A stretch of 64,000 nt of DNA from Fictibacillus phosphorivorans (GTDB taxonomy: Bacteria; Bacillota; Bacilli; Bacillales; Fictibacillaceae). This document shows positions 1-12,538 of the stretch, in pieces. The notes beneath the pieces were generated by a model, which was given only the letters and a program-made list of their open reading frames with translations, searched no databases and was not told the origin of the DNA. The stretch is from positions 1-64,000 of the forward strand of contig NZ_JAMBOR010000004.1 of the NCBI RefSeq assembly GCF_023715845.1, read 5' to 3'. The position numbers and the translations under genes are program-made. Each line of letters starts with the position of its first letter. The first letter of the stretch is position 1.

Positions 1-3
1 GGC

Positions 4-35
4 AAACTGGACATGGCGAGGGCCATGTCCAGTTT
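4..35. repeat. Perfect 14-bp inverted repeat at the left edge
   Basis: Arms 4-17 and 22-35 are perfectly complementary with a 4-base loop, so RNA from either strand would form a strong hairpin. Neither side has a long T-run (only TTT at 33-35 on the plus strand), so it may be a weak terminator for a gene beyond the left edge or simply a palindrome. Confidence 0.45.
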
Positions 36-67
36 AATCCAGGTGTGTTTATTCAAAAATAATACTT

Positions 68-114
68 AAAAACAACACAAACCCCATTTTCAACAAAGTT
101 GAAATGGGGTTTGT
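68..114 (-). terminator. Terminator of the ilv-leu operon
   Basis: An inverted repeat spans 77-114 (arms about 77-94 and 98-114, one bulge). Read on the minus strand it is followed by a T-rich tail, GTTGTTTTTAAG. It lies about 50 bases past the ilvA stop, as expected for the end of this long operon. Confidence 0.75.
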
Positions 115-124
115 CTACGTTCTG

Positions 125-157
125 AAACTCTTAAAGGAGTGCTCCTTTAAGAGTTTT
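125..157. terminator. Second hairpin just after ilvA
   Basis: Arms 125-139 and 142-156 form a perfect 15-bp stem with a 2-base loop. The T-run (TTTTT) is on the plus-strand side, so it is a better plus-strand terminator. On the minus strand it sits directly after the ilvA stop and may add to termination or protect the mRNA 3' end. Confidence 0.5.
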
Positions 158-162
158 TACTT

Positions 163-1113
163 TCAGCTGATTCTTTTCATGTTCAGTTTATCAGCTAGCT
201 CTTTGTATTGTGACCATTTATGAGGATCAACATTGCCCCCACTTAAAATCACACCTACTTTTTGGTCATCCACAAGATGATTGTGGAATAATACGGCTGC
301 CAGGCTTGCCGCACCAGCACCTTCGACGACGATTTTCTCACGCTCCAGCATGAACATCATCGCAAAGGCGATCTGTTCTTCTGTTACTGTAACCATATCG
401 TCTACGTATTTTCTTATTAAGGGAACCGTGAGTTCTCCAGGTTTTTTCACCGCGATTCCATCTGCTATGGATGGACGAGACAATGTTTTAACATTCGAAC
501 CTGTGAAAGATTGATGAACAGCACTCGCATTTGCCGATTGTACCCCGATGACACGGACGTCCGGTCTCAGCCTTTTAACGGCTAAACTGATACCAGCTAA
601 AAGACCTCCTCCACCAACAGGAACGATGATCGACTTCAATTCAGGTTTCTGCTGCAGCATTTCAAGTCCCACTGTACTTTGACCCGCAATGACATCATAG
701 TCATCGAAGGCATGAACAAATTTCGATCCGTTTATTTGTTCTTCTTTTTTTGCAGCTTCAAAGGCAGCTTGATAGTTTTCTCCTTGCAATACGATATCTG
801 CTCCATAAGATTTTACGGCTTCTATTTTAGAGAGAGGAGCATTTTCCGGCATAAAGATTTTTGACTTGATACCTCGCTTCGAACAAGAGAGAGCCAATCC
901 TTGAGCATGATTTCCTGCAGATGCTGCGATAACACCTCTTGCCGCTTCAAAGTCATTAAGAGTTGATACTTTATAATAAGCGCCTCTTAATTTGAAGGAT
1001 CCTGTTTTTTGGAGGTTTTCCAACTTCATATAGACCTTGCCGCCCGTCCACTTATTTAAAGTAGCAGATTGTTTCAAAGGGGTACGGTGTGCAATCTTCG
1101 AGACTTCCTCCAT
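163..1113 (-). CDS. ilvA: Threonine dehydratase, short form without regulatory domain
   Basis: PLP enzyme converting threonine to 2-oxobutyrate, the first step of isoleucine synthesis. The PLP lysine lies in GSFKLRGA (K41), followed by SAGNHAQG and the phosphate-binding glycine loop PVGGGG (about 165-170). At 316 residues it ends after the catalytic fold. The C-terminal ACT-like domain of the roughly 420-residue B. subtilis IlvA, which binds isoleucine and valine, is absent, so feedback inhibition may be missing; a catabolic TdcB-like or serine/threonine dehydratase is the alternative. It is the last gene of the ilv-leu operon. The start is doubtful: the ATG at 1113 has no clear ribosome binding site, and the same frame is open back to the leuD stop with convincing N-terminal family sequence (see findings). 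Confidence 0.85.
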   Translation of the reverse strand: MEEVSKIAHRTPLKQSATLNKWTGGKVYMKLENLQKTGSFKLRGAYYKVSTLNDFEAARGVIAASAGNHAQGLALSCSKRGIKSKIFMPENAPLSKIEAVKSYGADIVLQGENYQAAFEAAKKEEQINGSKFVHAFDDYDVIAGQSTVGLEMLQQKPELKSIIVPVGGGGLLAGISLAVKRLRPDVRVIGVQSANASAVHQSFTGSNVKTLSRPSIADGIAVKKPGELTVPLIRKYVDDMVTVTEEQIAFAMMFMLEREKIVVEGAGAASLAAVLFHNHLVDDQKVGVILSGGNVDPHKWSQYKELADKLNMKRIS

Positions 1114-1155
1114 CGCATGAAATAATTTTTCATTCGTGAATGTTAAATCCCCATG

Positions 1156-1749
1156 TCAACTCACTATCCTTTCCTTCTCATACTGTTTTATTTTATCTTC
1201 ATATTGAAGTGTTACCGAAATTTCGTCCCAGCCGTTAATGAGCATCTTTTTCCAGTATGGATCGAAATCAAAATCAAATCGATCACCTTGTTCATTAATG
1301 ACTTGCTGGTCTTCTAGATTGACGGTCAACTGATTGATAACCGTGTCAGAACCGTCGGTGTATAATTGCTGAATCTCTTTTTCAGAAAGCCTGATTGGCA
1401 AGATTCCGTTTTTTACACAGTTATTAAAAAAGATATCTGCAAAACTTTCTGCAATGATAACATGAAACCCATAATCTTTAAGCGCCCAAGGGGCGTGCTC
1501 TCTCGATGAACCGCATCCAAAGTTCTGGCCGGTTATTAGGATAGAAGAACCTTTTGTTTCTTCTTTATTTAGTTCAAAATCCGGGTTTTCTTGATCTTGA
1601 GAATGATATCTCCAGTCATAGAACAAAAATTCTCCGTACCCTGCTTTATCAATTTTTTTTAAAAATTGTTTGGGGATGATCTGATCTGTATCCACATGAT
1701 CCCTTTTGAGGGAAGCGGCTTTGCCCGTATGTGTTTTAAATCCCGACAT
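1156..1749 (-). CDS. leuD: 3-isopropylmalate dehydratase small subunit
   Basis: Small (swivel-domain) subunit that pairs with LeuC to convert 2-isopropylmalate to 3-isopropylmalate in leucine synthesis. Begins [17 protein letters not shown] and carries the family motifs [12 protein letters not shown] and [15 protein letters not shown]. The start at 1749 gives 197 residues, the usual length, and is preceded by GGAGGTG with good spacing; the frame is open further upstream, but that would add 20 non-conserved residues. It overlaps the end of leuC by 14 bases, pointing to translational coupling. Confidence 0.96.
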   Translation of the reverse strand: MSGFKTHTGKAASLKRDHVDTDQIIPKQFLKKIDKAGYGEFLFYDWRYHSQDQENPDFELNKEETKGSSILITGQNFGCGSSREHAPWALKDYGFHVIIAESFADIFFNNCVKNGILPIRLSEKEIQQLYTDGSDTVINQLTVNLEDQQVINEQGDRFDFDFDPYWKKMLINGWDEISVTLQYEDKIKQYEKERIVS

Positions 1750-3172
1750 ATCGGTCCACCTCCGGATTTTGATTTTGAAGCATCGAACGGACATCCGTAA
1801 ATTTCCCATGAATGGCAGCAGCTGCAGCCATTATCGGACTAACGAGATGTGTTCTTGCTCCCTTCCCTTGTCTCCCTGCAAAGTTTCGGTTTGAAGTAGA
1901 CGCGCATCTTTCACCTTCAGGAACAATGTCATCATTCATGCCCAAACACATGGAGCATCCAGAATCTCGCCATTCAAAACCAGCATCTAAAAAGATTTGG
2001 TGTATCCCGAGGCTTTCTGCTTCTTTTTTAACCGATTGTGACCCTGGGACAACAATCGCCCTCACACCAGGGTGCACTTCTTTACCTTTAACCAAAGCTG
2101 ATGCCTCTAAGAGGTCACTTAACCGAGAATTCGTGCATGACCCGATAAAAACATGCTGGACTTCAACATTTTCCAATTTTTCATGACCCTTAAAGCCCAT
2201 GTAAGAAAGTGCATTTTTGATCGATTGCTTTTCCTCTGCTGATGAAGCAGATTCAGCTGTTGGAATCTGACCGCTTACCGGTAAACACATGGATGGAGTC
2301 GTTCCCCATGTGATCATAGGTTCAATGTCAGCAGCATTAATCTCTATGACTTGATCAAATACTGCATCCTCATCTGTAGCGAGATTCTTCCACTCTTGGC
2401 ACTTTTCCTTAAATTCATTTCCTTTTGGTGCGTAAGCTTTCCCATCCATATAGGCGAATGTTTTTTCATCCGGGGCGACTACTGAAGCTTTTGCACCTGC
2501 TTCAATCGACATATTACAAAGCGTCATTCTCTCTTCCATCGTAAAACTACGAACCGTACTTCCTGAGAATTCGATGATATGACCTGTTCCTGCGTTTGTT
2601 CCATATTTAGCAATAAACCATAGAATTACATCTTTGGCCGTAACTCCGTAGCCTAGTTCTCCTTCAATCTTTACGTTCATCTGCTTTGGCTTGTTCTGCC
2701 ATAGTGTTTGCGTTGCTAGAACATGCTCGACTTCACTGGTCCCAATTCCAAACGCAAGTGCTCCAAATGCACCATGTGTTGAAGTATGACTATCACCACA
2801 AACGATGGTTTTACCTGGAAGGGTAAGCCCTAATTCTGGACCAATAACATGTACGATTCCTTGTTTTTGAGAATCTAGCCCCTCTAGTTTTATTCCAAAT
2901 TCCTCGCAGTTTTTTTCGAGCGTCTCTACTTGAAGGCGAGAAGTTTCATCTTTAATGTTAAACCGGTCTACGGTCGGGATATTATGATCCATAGTGGCGA
3001 AACACAAATCCGGTCTTCTTACCTTTCTGTTCTTTTCTCTTAAACCAGCAAACGCCTGGGGAGACGTTACTTCATGAAGCAGATGAAGATCAATATATAA
3101 GAGGTCGGGTTTATTCACTTCTTTTGCTACAACATGACTTTCCCACAATTTATCTATTATTGTTTTACCCAA
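1736..3172 (-). CDS. leuC: 3-isopropylmalate dehydratase large subunit
   Basis: Aconitase-family large subunit of isopropylmalate isomerase, 478 residues. The [4Fe-4S] cysteines are seen in FIGSCTNSR (near 345) and in CSMC (406 and 409). Substrate-loop motifs [12 protein letters not shown] and [15 protein letters not shown] are intact. The start is a TTG at 3172 preceded by GGGAGG nine bases upstream; no ATG fits. It lies between leuB and leuD in the operon. Confidence 0.96.
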   Translation of the reverse strand: MGKTIIDKLWESHVVAKEVNKPDLLYIDLHLLHEVTSPQAFAGLREKNRKVRRPDLCFATMDHNIPTVDRFNIKDETSRLQVETLEKNCEEFGIKLEGLDSQKQGIVHVIGPELGLTLPGKTIVCGDSHTSTHGAFGALAFGIGTSEVEHVLATQTLWQNKPKQMNVKIEGELGYGVTAKDVILWFIAKYGTNAGTGHIIEFSGSTVRSFTMEERMTLCNMSIEAGAKASVVAPDEKTFAYMDGKAYAPKGNEFKEKCQEWKNLATDEDAVFDQVIEINAADIEPMITWGTTPSMCLPVSGQIPTAESASSAEEKQSIKNALSYMGFKGHEKLENVEVQHVFIGSCTNSRLSDLLEASALVKGKEVHPGVRAIVVPGSQSVKKEAESLGIHQIFLDAGFEWRDSGCSMCLGMNDDIVPEGERCASTSNRNFAGRQGKGARTHLVSPIMAAAAAIHGKFTDVRSMLQNQNPEVDRYVGI

Positions 3173-3190
3173 TGGCTGGCGCCTCCCTTC

Positions 3191-4285
3191 CTACACATAC
3201 ACCTCAAGAAGTGTCGCACTTGTTGAATCTTCAATCATTCTAAAGTGAATCTGATTGACCATTTCTTTTGTAGAAACTAGATTGCCTGTTCCATCATAAA
3301 TGTCCTGCGTTCGGTAACCGGCTTGCAATGTCTCAAATACAGCCAATTCAACAGCAGCAGCTTCTTTTTCAAGGTTGAACGAATGGCGAAGCATCATAGC
3401 GGCACTTAGTATCATGCCAATAGGATTTGCTTTCCCACTCCCCGCAATATCAGGAGCAGAACCATGAATCGGTTCATATAGTCCTGGTCCTTCTTGGCTT
3501 ACTGAAGCAGAAGGCATCATCCCTAGAGATCCTGGGATAACTGATGCTTCATCAGATAAAATGTCACCAAACATGTTCTCAGTTACAACAACATCAAAAC
3601 TTGACGGATGGCTGATCATCCTCATCGCTGCGTAGTCTACTAGTAGATGCTCTGTTTCAACATCACTATATTTCTTAGCTGTTTCTTCAACAACTTCTCT
3701 CCACAGCTTACTCGTCTCTAGCACATTCGCCTTATCAACTGAGGTAACTTTCTTCCTTCTCACTCTTGCCAATTCATACGCTTTTTCAATGATTCTTGTA
3801 ATTTCTTCTCTCGTATAAGCAAGTGTATCAACCGCTTGTTTTTCATCTCGTGTTTTCGGCTCTGAAAAATAGATGCCGCCCGTTAATTCTCTTACAAATA
3901 CAAAATCCGAACCTTTTACTCTGTCTGTTTTAAGGGGAGATAGATTTTCAAGACCTGGAAAAACAGTAACGGGCCTAATATTAGCAAAAACATTCAATTC
4001 TTTTCTTAAAGCTAAAAGTCCTTGTTCAGGTCTTACGTTTTGACCGTCCCATTTCGGTCCACCGACCGCTCCTAAGAGGACAGCATCACTATTTTTACAA
4101 GCTTCTAGCGTATCTTCGGGAAGTGGTTTTCCTTCATGATCAATGGCTGCCCCACCAAACAATTTTTCTGTCGTTTGAAATTCGTGACCGAACCTTGCCG
4201 CCACACCTTCTAAAACTTGCAGAACACCTTTCATCACTTCAGGACCGATTCCGTCTCCAGGTAATACCGTTATCTTCTTTTTCAT
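3191..4285 (-). CDS. leuB: 3-isopropylmalate dehydrogenase
   Basis: NAD-dependent oxidative decarboxylation of 3-isopropylmalate, the third leucine step. Begins MKKKITVLPGDGIGPEV; also GPKWD, the RELTGGIYF substrate loop, and the C-terminal EPIHGSAPDIAG cofactor-binding motif. The 364 residues match the family. ATG at 4285 follows a GGGAGGG ribosome binding site. Located between leuA and leuC with short gaps. Confidence 0.96.
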   Translation of the reverse strand: MKKKITVLPGDGIGPEVMKGVLQVLEGVAARFGHEFQTTEKLFGGAAIDHEGKPLPEDTLEACKNSDAVLLGAVGGPKWDGQNVRPEQGLLALRKELNVFANIRPVTVFPGLENLSPLKTDRVKGSDFVFVRELTGGIYFSEPKTRDEKQAVDTLAYTREEITRIIEKAYELARVRRKKVTSVDKANVLETSKLWREVVEETAKKYSDVETEHLLVDYAAMRMISHPSSFDVVVTENMFGDILSDEASVIPGSLGMMPSASVSQEGPGLYEPIHGSAPDIAGSGKANPIGMILSAAMMLRHSFNLEKEAAAVELAVFETLQAGYRTQDIYDGTGNLVSTKEMVNQIHFRMIEDSTSATLLEVYV

Positions 4286-4303
4286 CTAACTTCCCTCCCT
4301 AGT

Positions 4304-6872
<2,569 letters not shown>

Positions 6873-7391
6873 TTACATAATAGAATAGGGATGAAGCTCT
6901 AAAACTTTCTTTTGTGTTCCTCTTGGGATCGCTGTTAGACCCGTTCTTGAAATCTCTTTGATTCCATATGGTCTTAACAACTCGATCAGTGCATCTACTT
7001 TTTCACTGTCACCTGTTACTTCGAGCGTAACGTTCTCCAACGAAACATCGAGAACTGTAGCCCTGAATGGTTCAATCAGCATCTTGATCTCACTTCGCGT
7101 ATCCGGCGTGGTCAAAACTTTGATGAGTGCCAACTCTCTTGAAACAAGAGCCATATTCGTGAGATCACGAACTTTTAAGATATTGATCTGTTTATGAAGC
7201 TGTTTAACCAACTGCTCAGCTTTTCTGTCATCTTCAACCCAAACGGTCAAAGTCACTTTTGAAACAGCAGGATCTTCTGTATGTCCAACGGTAATGTTTT
7301 CAATGTTGAACTGTCTCTTCGTCAGCAACCCCGTTAACCGATTTAGAACACCGCTTTCGTTTAACACGGTTGCGGAGATAATACGTCTCAT
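6873..7391 (-). CDS. ilvH: Acetolactate synthase small regulatory subunit
   Basis: Regulatory subunit for IlvB; the N-terminal ACT domain ([21 protein letters not shown]) binds valine in the family and gives feedback control. 172 residues with a second C-terminal ACT-like half. The ATG at 7391 overlaps the ilvB stop (ATGA), so the two subunits are translationally coupled. Close relatives are called ilvN in other taxa. Confidence 0.95.
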   Translation of the reverse strand: MRRIISATVLNESGVLNRLTGLLTKRQFNIENITVGHTEDPAVSKVTLTVWVEDDRKAEQLVKQLHKQINILKVRDLTNMALVSRELALIKVLTTPDTRSEIKMLIEPFRATVLDVSLENVTLEVTGDSEKVDALIELLRPYGIKEISRTGLTAIPRGTQKKVLELHPYSIM

Positions 7392-9106
7392 CCTCTCACT
7401 CCAATCATTTCATGAAGTCCTTTACCTGGAGCAATCATCGGATATACATTTTCATCAGCTGTTACGGCGCAATCTAAAACAAAAGGTTTTTTTGATGATA
7501 GAGCAGCCTCTAAGGCCTCCCTTACTTCCTCTTCATTTTCAGCCCGTTTGCCTTCAATGCCGTATGCTGCAGCGAGTTTCACAAAATCAGGCTGGATATC
7601 TAGGAGCGAATGTGAGTACCTCTTTTCGTAAAAGATCTCTTGCCACTGCCGAACCATACCAAGTGATTTGTTGTTTACAATCACTACGATTACAGGCAGT
7701 TCCCAATCTTGGAGAACACCCAGTTCTTGCAGGGTCATCTGAAATCCTCCGTCTCCTACAACGGCGATTACCGGAAGATCTGGTCTTCCTACCTTGGCTC
7801 CAATTGCTGCAGGGAAGCCAAAGCCCATCGTTCCTAACCCGCCAGATGTAATCCATCTGTTTGAAGTTGAAAACGTATAATATTGCGCTGCCCACATCTG
7901 ATGCTGTCCAACATCTGTCGATACGATGGCGGCACCTTTTGTGACTTCGTGCAAAATTTCCATCAATTTTTGCGGTTTTAATTCTTTTTCATTCGATTTA
8001 TAGGTGAGAGGCAGTTCGCTTCGGTATTTGGAAAGTTGAATCACCCAGTCATTAAAATTGCTTTTTTCACCTTGTGTCTGATTTAAAGCTTTCAATGTTT
8101 CTTTCGCACATCCAACAATAGGGATCTCTGTTGGTATGTTCTTTCCGATTTCCGCTGGATCAATATCAATATGGGCAACGACCGCTTTTTTTGCAAAATG
8201 ATCAAGGTTTCCGGTCAGTCTGTCATCAAACCTAGCACCGATCCCGATTAGCAGATCACAATCATAAAGGGCCATATTTGCGGCATATGTGCCATGCATC
8301 CCAGCCATTCCATAACATAAAGGATGATCTGCCGGGAACCCTCCAAGTCCTAATAATGTTTGAACCACAGGAATCTGATAATATTCAGCAAAAGCCAGTA
8401 GTTCTTCCTCTGCTCTAGCTGCAAGTACTCCTGCTCCAGTAAGGAGTACGGGCTTTTTTGCAACCTGCAAGGCTTCGTTCAGCCTTTTTACTTGGAGGAT
8501 GTTCGGTTTCATTGTCGGCTGATAGCCAGGGAGATGAAGGTCTGAAACCTCTTTTAAAGGAGCCTGGTTTACAGCGATGTCTTTTGGGATATCGATCAAC
8601 ACAGGTCCTTTTCTGCCGGTGTTCGCAATATGGAAAGCTTCTTTCATGATCCGCGGCAGATCCTCCGCTTTCTGCACCTGATAGTTGTGCTTTGTGATCG
8701 GCATTGTAATCCCTACAATATCTGCTTCTTGAAAAGCATCCGTTCCTATAACTTTTGTTGCGACTTGCCCAGTAAATATAACAAGAGGGATCGAATCGAT
8801 CATGGCATCAGCAATACCTGTTACAAGATTGGTAGCACCCGGACCGGACGTGGCAAGTACCACACCTGGTTTTCCAGTCACTCTCGCATACCCTTGAGCT
8901 GCGTGTATTGCACCTTGTTCATGCCGTGTCAGTACATGCTTCATTTCTGCTTTGTAAAGAGCATCATATATGGGAAGCACTGCACCTCCTGGATACCCAA
9001 AAACCACGTCTACCTTTTCATTCTGCAGTCCTTGAATAAATAGTTCAGCGCCAGAGACTAATGAAGATTCAACAGTTTTTTGTTCAGCCACCCAACTGGC
9101 CTTCAT
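7388..9106 (-). CDS. ilvB: Acetolactate synthase large catalytic subunit
   Basis: Thiamine-diphosphate enzyme forming acetolactate or acetohydroxybutyrate. Motifs seen: [16 protein letters not shown] with the following catalytic Glu region ([15 protein letters not shown]), and the ThDP/Mg motif [15 protein letters not shown] near 450-465. The chosen start (9106) is the second of two close ATGs: AAGGAGG is 7 bases from it but only 1 base from the upstream ATG at 9112. First gene after the T-box leader. Confidence 0.96.
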   Translation of the reverse strand: MKASWVAEQKTVESSLVSGAELFIQGLQNEKVDVVFGYPGGAVLPIYDALYKAEMKHVLTRHEQGAIHAAQGYARVTGKPGVVLATSGPGATNLVTGIADAMIDSIPLVIFTGQVATKVIGTDAFQEADIVGITMPITKHNYQVQKAEDLPRIMKEAFHIANTGRKGPVLIDIPKDIAVNQAPLKEVSDLHLPGYQPTMKPNILQVKRLNEALQVAKKPVLLTGAGVLAARAEEELLAFAEYYQIPVVQTLLGLGGFPADHPLCYGMAGMHGTYAANMALYDCDLLIGIGARFDDRLTGNLDHFAKKAVVAHIDIDPAEIGKNIPTEIPIVGCAKETLKALNQTQGEKSNFNDWVIQLSKYRSELPLTYKSNEKELKPQKLMEILHEVTKGAAIVSTDVGQHQMWAAQYYTFSTSNRWITSGGLGTMGFGFPAAIGAKVGRPDLPVIAVVGDGGFQMTLQELGVLQDWELPVIVVIVNNKSLGMVRQWQEIFYEKRYSHSLLDIQPDFVKLAAAYGIEGKRAENEEEVREALEAALSSKKPFVLDCAVTADENVYPMIAPGKGLHEMIGVRG

Positions 9107-9234
9107 TTTCATTCCTCCTTCATCTTTTGAACCATTTTATTTTAAAAGGCTTTCTCCTACTTGGAGGGGCTGTTTCCTCTTAATTTGTCACTCCAATCAA
9201 CTAGTCCATGCAGCGCATAAATAGAGCAAAAATT

Positions 9235-9540
9235 TAGAAAACAGCCAATAAAAAAACTTCTCCACCCAAATGGACAGGAATATCCTATCCAAAGGGGTGA
9301 AAAAGTTCATTTTCACGGTACCACCCTTCTTCGCAGTGTCTTCAAGAAGACTCCGCCTCATGACGGACAAGCCGTCATTTGATAACAAGCGATAAATAAA
9401 ATATTGAATCATCGCTTGGCCCTTCCTACTCAAGTTATTTTTCAAAAGGACACTCAGGAGGGATGTCCTGGTATTTGGAATAACCGGCTCACAGCAACCC
9501 GGCTCTCTGTGTATTCCTCATCTACCATTGTTCTCCGTCA
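9235..9540 (-). promoter_or_regulatory. T-box leader upstream of ilvB, likely Ile-specific
   Basis: tRNA-sensing antitermination leader. Its T-box core (AAGGGTGGTACCGTG, about 9300-9330) is complementary to an uncharged tRNA acceptor end. It is followed by a terminator hairpin whose arms pair CTTTTTCACCC with GGGTGGAGAAG and which ends in TTTTTTTATT (about 9246-9300). Stem I carries AGAGAGCCGG...CCGG. GGAG pairs with CTCC at the base of the specifier loop, and the triplet one base before CTCC is ATC (plus-strand 9462-9464). The pheS T-box in this window has the same geometry with TTC, so ATC (Ile) is the best specifier. The leader lies inside the operon, after ilvD. Confidence 0.85.
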
Positions 9541-9553
9541 TCGTTTTGTGGTT

Positions 9554-11221
9554 TTAAATTTTTAAGATCCCGCCAGTATTAGCTGAAGTTACTAAAGCAG
9601 CGTATCTGGCTAAATAACCTTTTTTGATTTTGGGTTCAGGTTTAACCCAGTTCTCTTTTCTTTCGTTCAACTCATCTTCTGTCAGCATTACATGAATGGA
9701 CCGATTGATTAAATCGATTAAAATCGGGTCTCCACTTTCGATGAAGGCAATCGGACCTCCTTGAGCTGCTTCCGGTGAGATATGACCGATTGAAATCCCC
9801 CTGGATGCTCCTGAAAAGCGTCCGTCTGTTATGAGAGCGACTTTTGTACTTAATCCCATCCCTGCTATAGCAGATGTAGGAGAAAGCATCTCAGGCATGC
9901 CCGGTCCACCTTTAGGACCTTCATAGCGTATGACTACAACATGCCCTTCTCGTACTTCACCGTTGTTGATTCCTTTAATCGCTTCATCCTGAGACTCATA
10001 GACAATAGCTTCTCCTTGAAATGTCTTAATCGAAGGGTCCACCGCTCCAACTTTTATTACACAACCATCTGGTGCTAAGTTTCCATATAAGATGGATAAC
10101 CCCCCAACTGGTGAATAAGCATTGTCCTTTCGGCGAATTACATCGTCGTCTAAGATCTCTGCATCACGAACTCTCTCTTCAAGAGTTTTACCGGATATGG
10201 TTATACGGTCATTATGAATAGCGCCTTCTAACTTACAAAGTTCATTGATGATTGCACTTACACCGCCAGCCCGGTGAACATCCTGCATGGAATAATCAGA
10301 AGCAGGAGAAATCTTAGATAAATAAGGAATTCTTTCAGCGATCTCATTAATTCTTGTCAGGTCATAATCGATCTCAGCTTCATTTGCTATTGCAAGCATA
10401 TGAAGAACAGTGTTCGTCGAACCACCCATCGCCATATCGAGTGCAAAAGCATCATCAATCGCTTCTTTCGTAATGATATCTCGAGGACGAACATTTTCTT
10501 TTACCAGATCCATGAGAGAGTGGGCCGCATCACGAATGAGGGCTCTTCGCTCATCTGAGGTCGCTACAATTGTACCGTTACCCGGCAATGTAATCCCCAG
10601 CATTTCCATAATTGAATTCATACTGTTTGCTGTAAACATTCCTGAACAAGATCCGCATGTGGGACATGCACTTGTTTCAAGCTCCAGCAACTCTTCTCGG
10701 GTCATTTTTCCGGCTAAATGAGAGCCAACACCCTCGAAAACGGAAGCAAGTGATAGTGACTTGCCTGCCATTGATTTACCAGCTTCCATCGGTCCACCTG
10801 AAACGAATACTGCCGGTACATTCGTACGTACGGCTGCCATAAGCATTCCAGGTGTAATCTTGTCACAGTTTGGAATATAAAAGACTCCATCGAACCAATG
10901 AGCATTGATGACCGTTTCTGCGGCATCAGCAATGACTTCTCTACTTGGGAGGGAATACCTCATACCGATATGTCCCATCGCGATACCATCATCAACACCG
11001 ATCGTGTTGAATTCGAATGGGATTCCACCAGCTTCCCTGATCGCTTCCTTAACCCATTCACCTACTTTGTTTAAATGCATGTGCCCCGGAATAATATCAA
11101 CATAGGAATTACAAACACCGATAAATGGTTTATCCATATCTTCTGGTGCTACACCCGCTGCGTGGAGAAGACTTCTATGCGGGGCTCGGTCGACACCTTG
11201 TTTGATCATATTACTGCGCAT
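9554..11221 (-). CDS. ilvD: Dihydroxy-acid dehydratase
   Basis: Fe-S dehydratase making the 2-keto acids of valine and isoleucine. 555 residues with cluster cysteines in [14 protein letters not shown] and [17 protein letters not shown], and a conserved C-terminal region ([20 protein letters not shown]). ATG at 11221 after TAGGAGTG. It follows ilvE by 24 bases and precedes the T-box, so its transcription should not depend on that attenuator. Confidence 0.96.
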   Translation of the reverse strand: MRSNMIKQGVDRAPHRSLLHAAGVAPEDMDKPFIGVCNSYVDIIPGHMHLNKVGEWVKEAIREAGGIPFEFNTIGVDDGIAMGHIGMRYSLPSREVIADAAETVINAHWFDGVFYIPNCDKITPGMLMAAVRTNVPAVFVSGGPMEAGKSMAGKSLSLASVFEGVGSHLAGKMTREELLELETSACPTCGSCSGMFTANSMNSIMEMLGITLPGNGTIVATSDERRALIRDAAHSLMDLVKENVRPRDIITKEAIDDAFALDMAMGGSTNTVLHMLAIANEAEIDYDLTRINEIAERIPYLSKISPASDYSMQDVHRAGGVSAIINELCKLEGAIHNDRITISGKTLEERVRDAEILDDDVIRRKDNAYSPVGGLSILYGNLAPDGCVIKVGAVDPSIKTFQGEAIVYESQDEAIKGINNGEVREGHVVVIRYEGPKGGPGMPEMLSPTSAIAGMGLSTKVALITDGRFSGASRGISIGHISPEAAQGGPIAFIESGDPILIDLINRSIHVMLTEDELNERKENWVKPEPKIKKGYLARYAALVTSANTGGILKI

Positions 11222-11245
11222 GTTCGAAACACTCCTATACTACGA

Positions 11246-12148
11246 TTATCCTGCTTGCACGGTCTGTCCTGAATAAACCTTCACACCTTCTTCAACGACT
11301 TTCTTTCTGAAGGCTTCTAATAGTTTATTTGTGTGTTCACCGGGTGCTCCATTTCCGATCACCCTTCCATCAACCTTCACTACCGCAATGACTTCAGCAG
11401 CTGTTCCTGTAAGGAAAACTTCATCCGCTACGTACACATCGTGTCTTGTAAAAGGCTCTTCAACCATGTTGTATCCAAGTTCCTTTGCGATCTCTACGAT
11501 AGCGTTTCTCGTAATTCCTTCTAGGGCACCTAAGTACCCTGGAGGCGTTTTAATCGTGTTTCCTTTAACGATAAAAACATTATCAGCAGATCCCTCTGCT
11601 ACATATCCTTGATCATTAAGCATCAAGGCTTCACTAACGCCTGCTAGGCTAGCTTCAATTTTTACTAAGATATTATTTAAGTAATTCAATGATTTAACTT
11701 TAGGACTTAATACATCAGGTCTGTTTCTTCTGCTGGCAACCGTAATGATTTCAAGACCTGTTTCATAAAGTTTTTTAGGAAAAAGAGCTAGCTGCTCTGT
11801 GATTACAATGACTCCAGGCTTTCCGCATGTGAACGGATCTAATCCTAAATTACCTTTTCCTCGTGAAACAACTAATCGGATATAAGCATCACGATATTTG
11901 TTTTTCTGGAGCGTTTCTACAATGATGTTCGTTAACTCTTCTTTAGTGTGTGGAATGTTTAACATAATGGATTGAGCAGATTCGTATAAACGCTGCAAAT
12001 GTTCCTCTAATCGATACACGTTGCCATTGTAGACGCGAATGCCTTCAAACACCCCATCTCCATATAAAAAACCATGATCATAAACTGAAACTTTTGCATC
12101 GTCTTTTAATACGTACTCACCATTAACATAAACCCATTGCTCCTGCAT
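11246..12148 (-). CDS. ilvE: Branched-chain amino acid aminotransferase
   Basis: PLP class IV aminotransferase for the last step to Ile, Val and Leu. 300 residues; YDHGFLYGDGVFEGIRVYNG at the N-terminus, PLP lysine in SPKVKSLNYLNNIL, and EGSADNVF and GTAAEV in the C-terminal half. ATG at 12148 follows AAAGGAGGATCACG. It is the first gene of the operon, transcribed from the promoter at 12216-12244. D-amino acid aminotransferases share the fold, but the context favours IlvE. Confidence 0.95.
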   Translation of the reverse strand: MQEQWVYVNGEYVLKDDAKVSVYDHGFLYGDGVFEGIRVYNGNVYRLEEHLQRLYESAQSIMLNIPHTKEELTNIIVETLQKNKYRDAYIRLVVSRGKGNLGLDPFTCGKPGVIVITEQLALFPKKLYETGLEIITVASRRNRPDVLSPKVKSLNYLNNILVKIEASLAGVSEALMLNDQGYVAEGSADNVFIVKGNTIKTPPGYLGALEGITRNAIVEIAKELGYNMVEEPFTRHDVYVADEVFLTGTAAEVIAVVKVDGRVIGNGAPGEHTNKLLEAFRKKVVEEGVKVYSGQTVQAG

Positions 12149-12215
12149 CGTGATCCTCCTTTACTTCAAAAATGAATTATTAGAATTTTTTAAATACAAT
12201 TAATAATTGTTGATA

Positions 12216-12244
12216 ATATTACGCCCCTATCGCTCTAGGGTCAA
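12216..12244 (-). promoter_or_regulatory. SigA-type promoter of the ilv-leu operon
   Basis: On the minus strand, TTGACC (12239-12244) and TAATAT (12216-12221) are separated by exactly 17 bases, about 70 bases upstream of the ilvE start. No better promoter is visible in the gap. Confidence 0.75.
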
Positions 12245-12249
12245 CCATG

Positions 12250-12264
12250 AATTTTGATAAAAAT
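12250..12264 (-). promoter_or_regulatory. CodY-like box upstream of the ilvE promoter
   Basis: ATTTTTATCAAAATT matches 12 of 15 positions of the CodY consensus AATTTTCWGAAAATT and lies just upstream of the -35. Weaker overlapping matches (10 of 15) follow at about 12265-12290. CodY represses ilv-leu in B. subtilis when branched-chain amino acids and GTP are plentiful; binding here is inferred. Confidence 0.5.
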
Positions 12265-12290
12265 ATTTAATTCTGACAATTCTGATATTT

Positions 12291-12304
12291 TGTACGCGCT
12301 TACA
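12291..12304 (-). promoter_or_regulatory. cre site (CcpA) upstream of ilvE
   Basis: TGTAAGCGCGTACA matches the cre consensus TGWNANCGNTNWCA except one position. It is centred about 88 bases upstream of the predicted start, similar to the activating cre of B. subtilis ilv-leu. A second cre-like half-site (TTGAAAGCGCTT) is at 12355-12370. Confidence 0.5.
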
Positions 12305-12399
12305 TGCCCATGGTTAAGGGAAAAATGAAATTCACGTCTACTTTTGTAAACATTTTTGAAGCGCTTTCAACTTTATGTGAGAAAAATAAAAAGACATAA

Positions 12400-12442
12400 A
12401 AAAACACGCTCCGCATCCTTTAATGGAGGACACGAAACGTGT
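12400..12442 (-). terminator. Terminator of the tRNA unit
   Basis: Minus-strand hairpin with outer arms AAACACG and CGTGTTT, an inner TCCTCC/GGATGCGGA pairing, then TTTTTTTATG. It follows the tRNA-Arg gene by about 20 bases. Confidence 0.7.
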
Positions 12443-12461
12443 TTGGTTATGTAATATATGA

Positions 12462-12538
12462 TGGCGTCCCAGGAGAGATTCGAACTCCCGACCGTACGCT
12501 TAGAAGGCGTATGCTCTATCCAGCTGAGCTACTGGGAC
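12462..12538 (-). tRNA. tRNA-Arg (anticodon TCT)
   Basis: A full cloverleaf reads on the minus strand. Acceptor GTCCCAG pairs with CTGGGAC; the D arm is GCTC...GAGC; the anticodon stem TACGC/GCGTA encloses CTTCTAA with anticodon TCT; the T arm has TTCGAAT; discriminator G and CCA are encoded. Reads AGA codons. Paired with tRNA-Gly upstream. Confidence 0.96.

Noticed and set aside
8630-9043. 137-codon plus-strand ORF opposite ilvB
   Set aside because: Antisense shadow rich in Cys, Ile and Tyr with no ribosome binding site.
9197-9445. 82-codon minus-strand ORF upstream of ilvB
   Set aside because: It lies within the T-box leader and crosses its terminator; the peptide has no family features. 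A leader peptide is not needed for T-box control.
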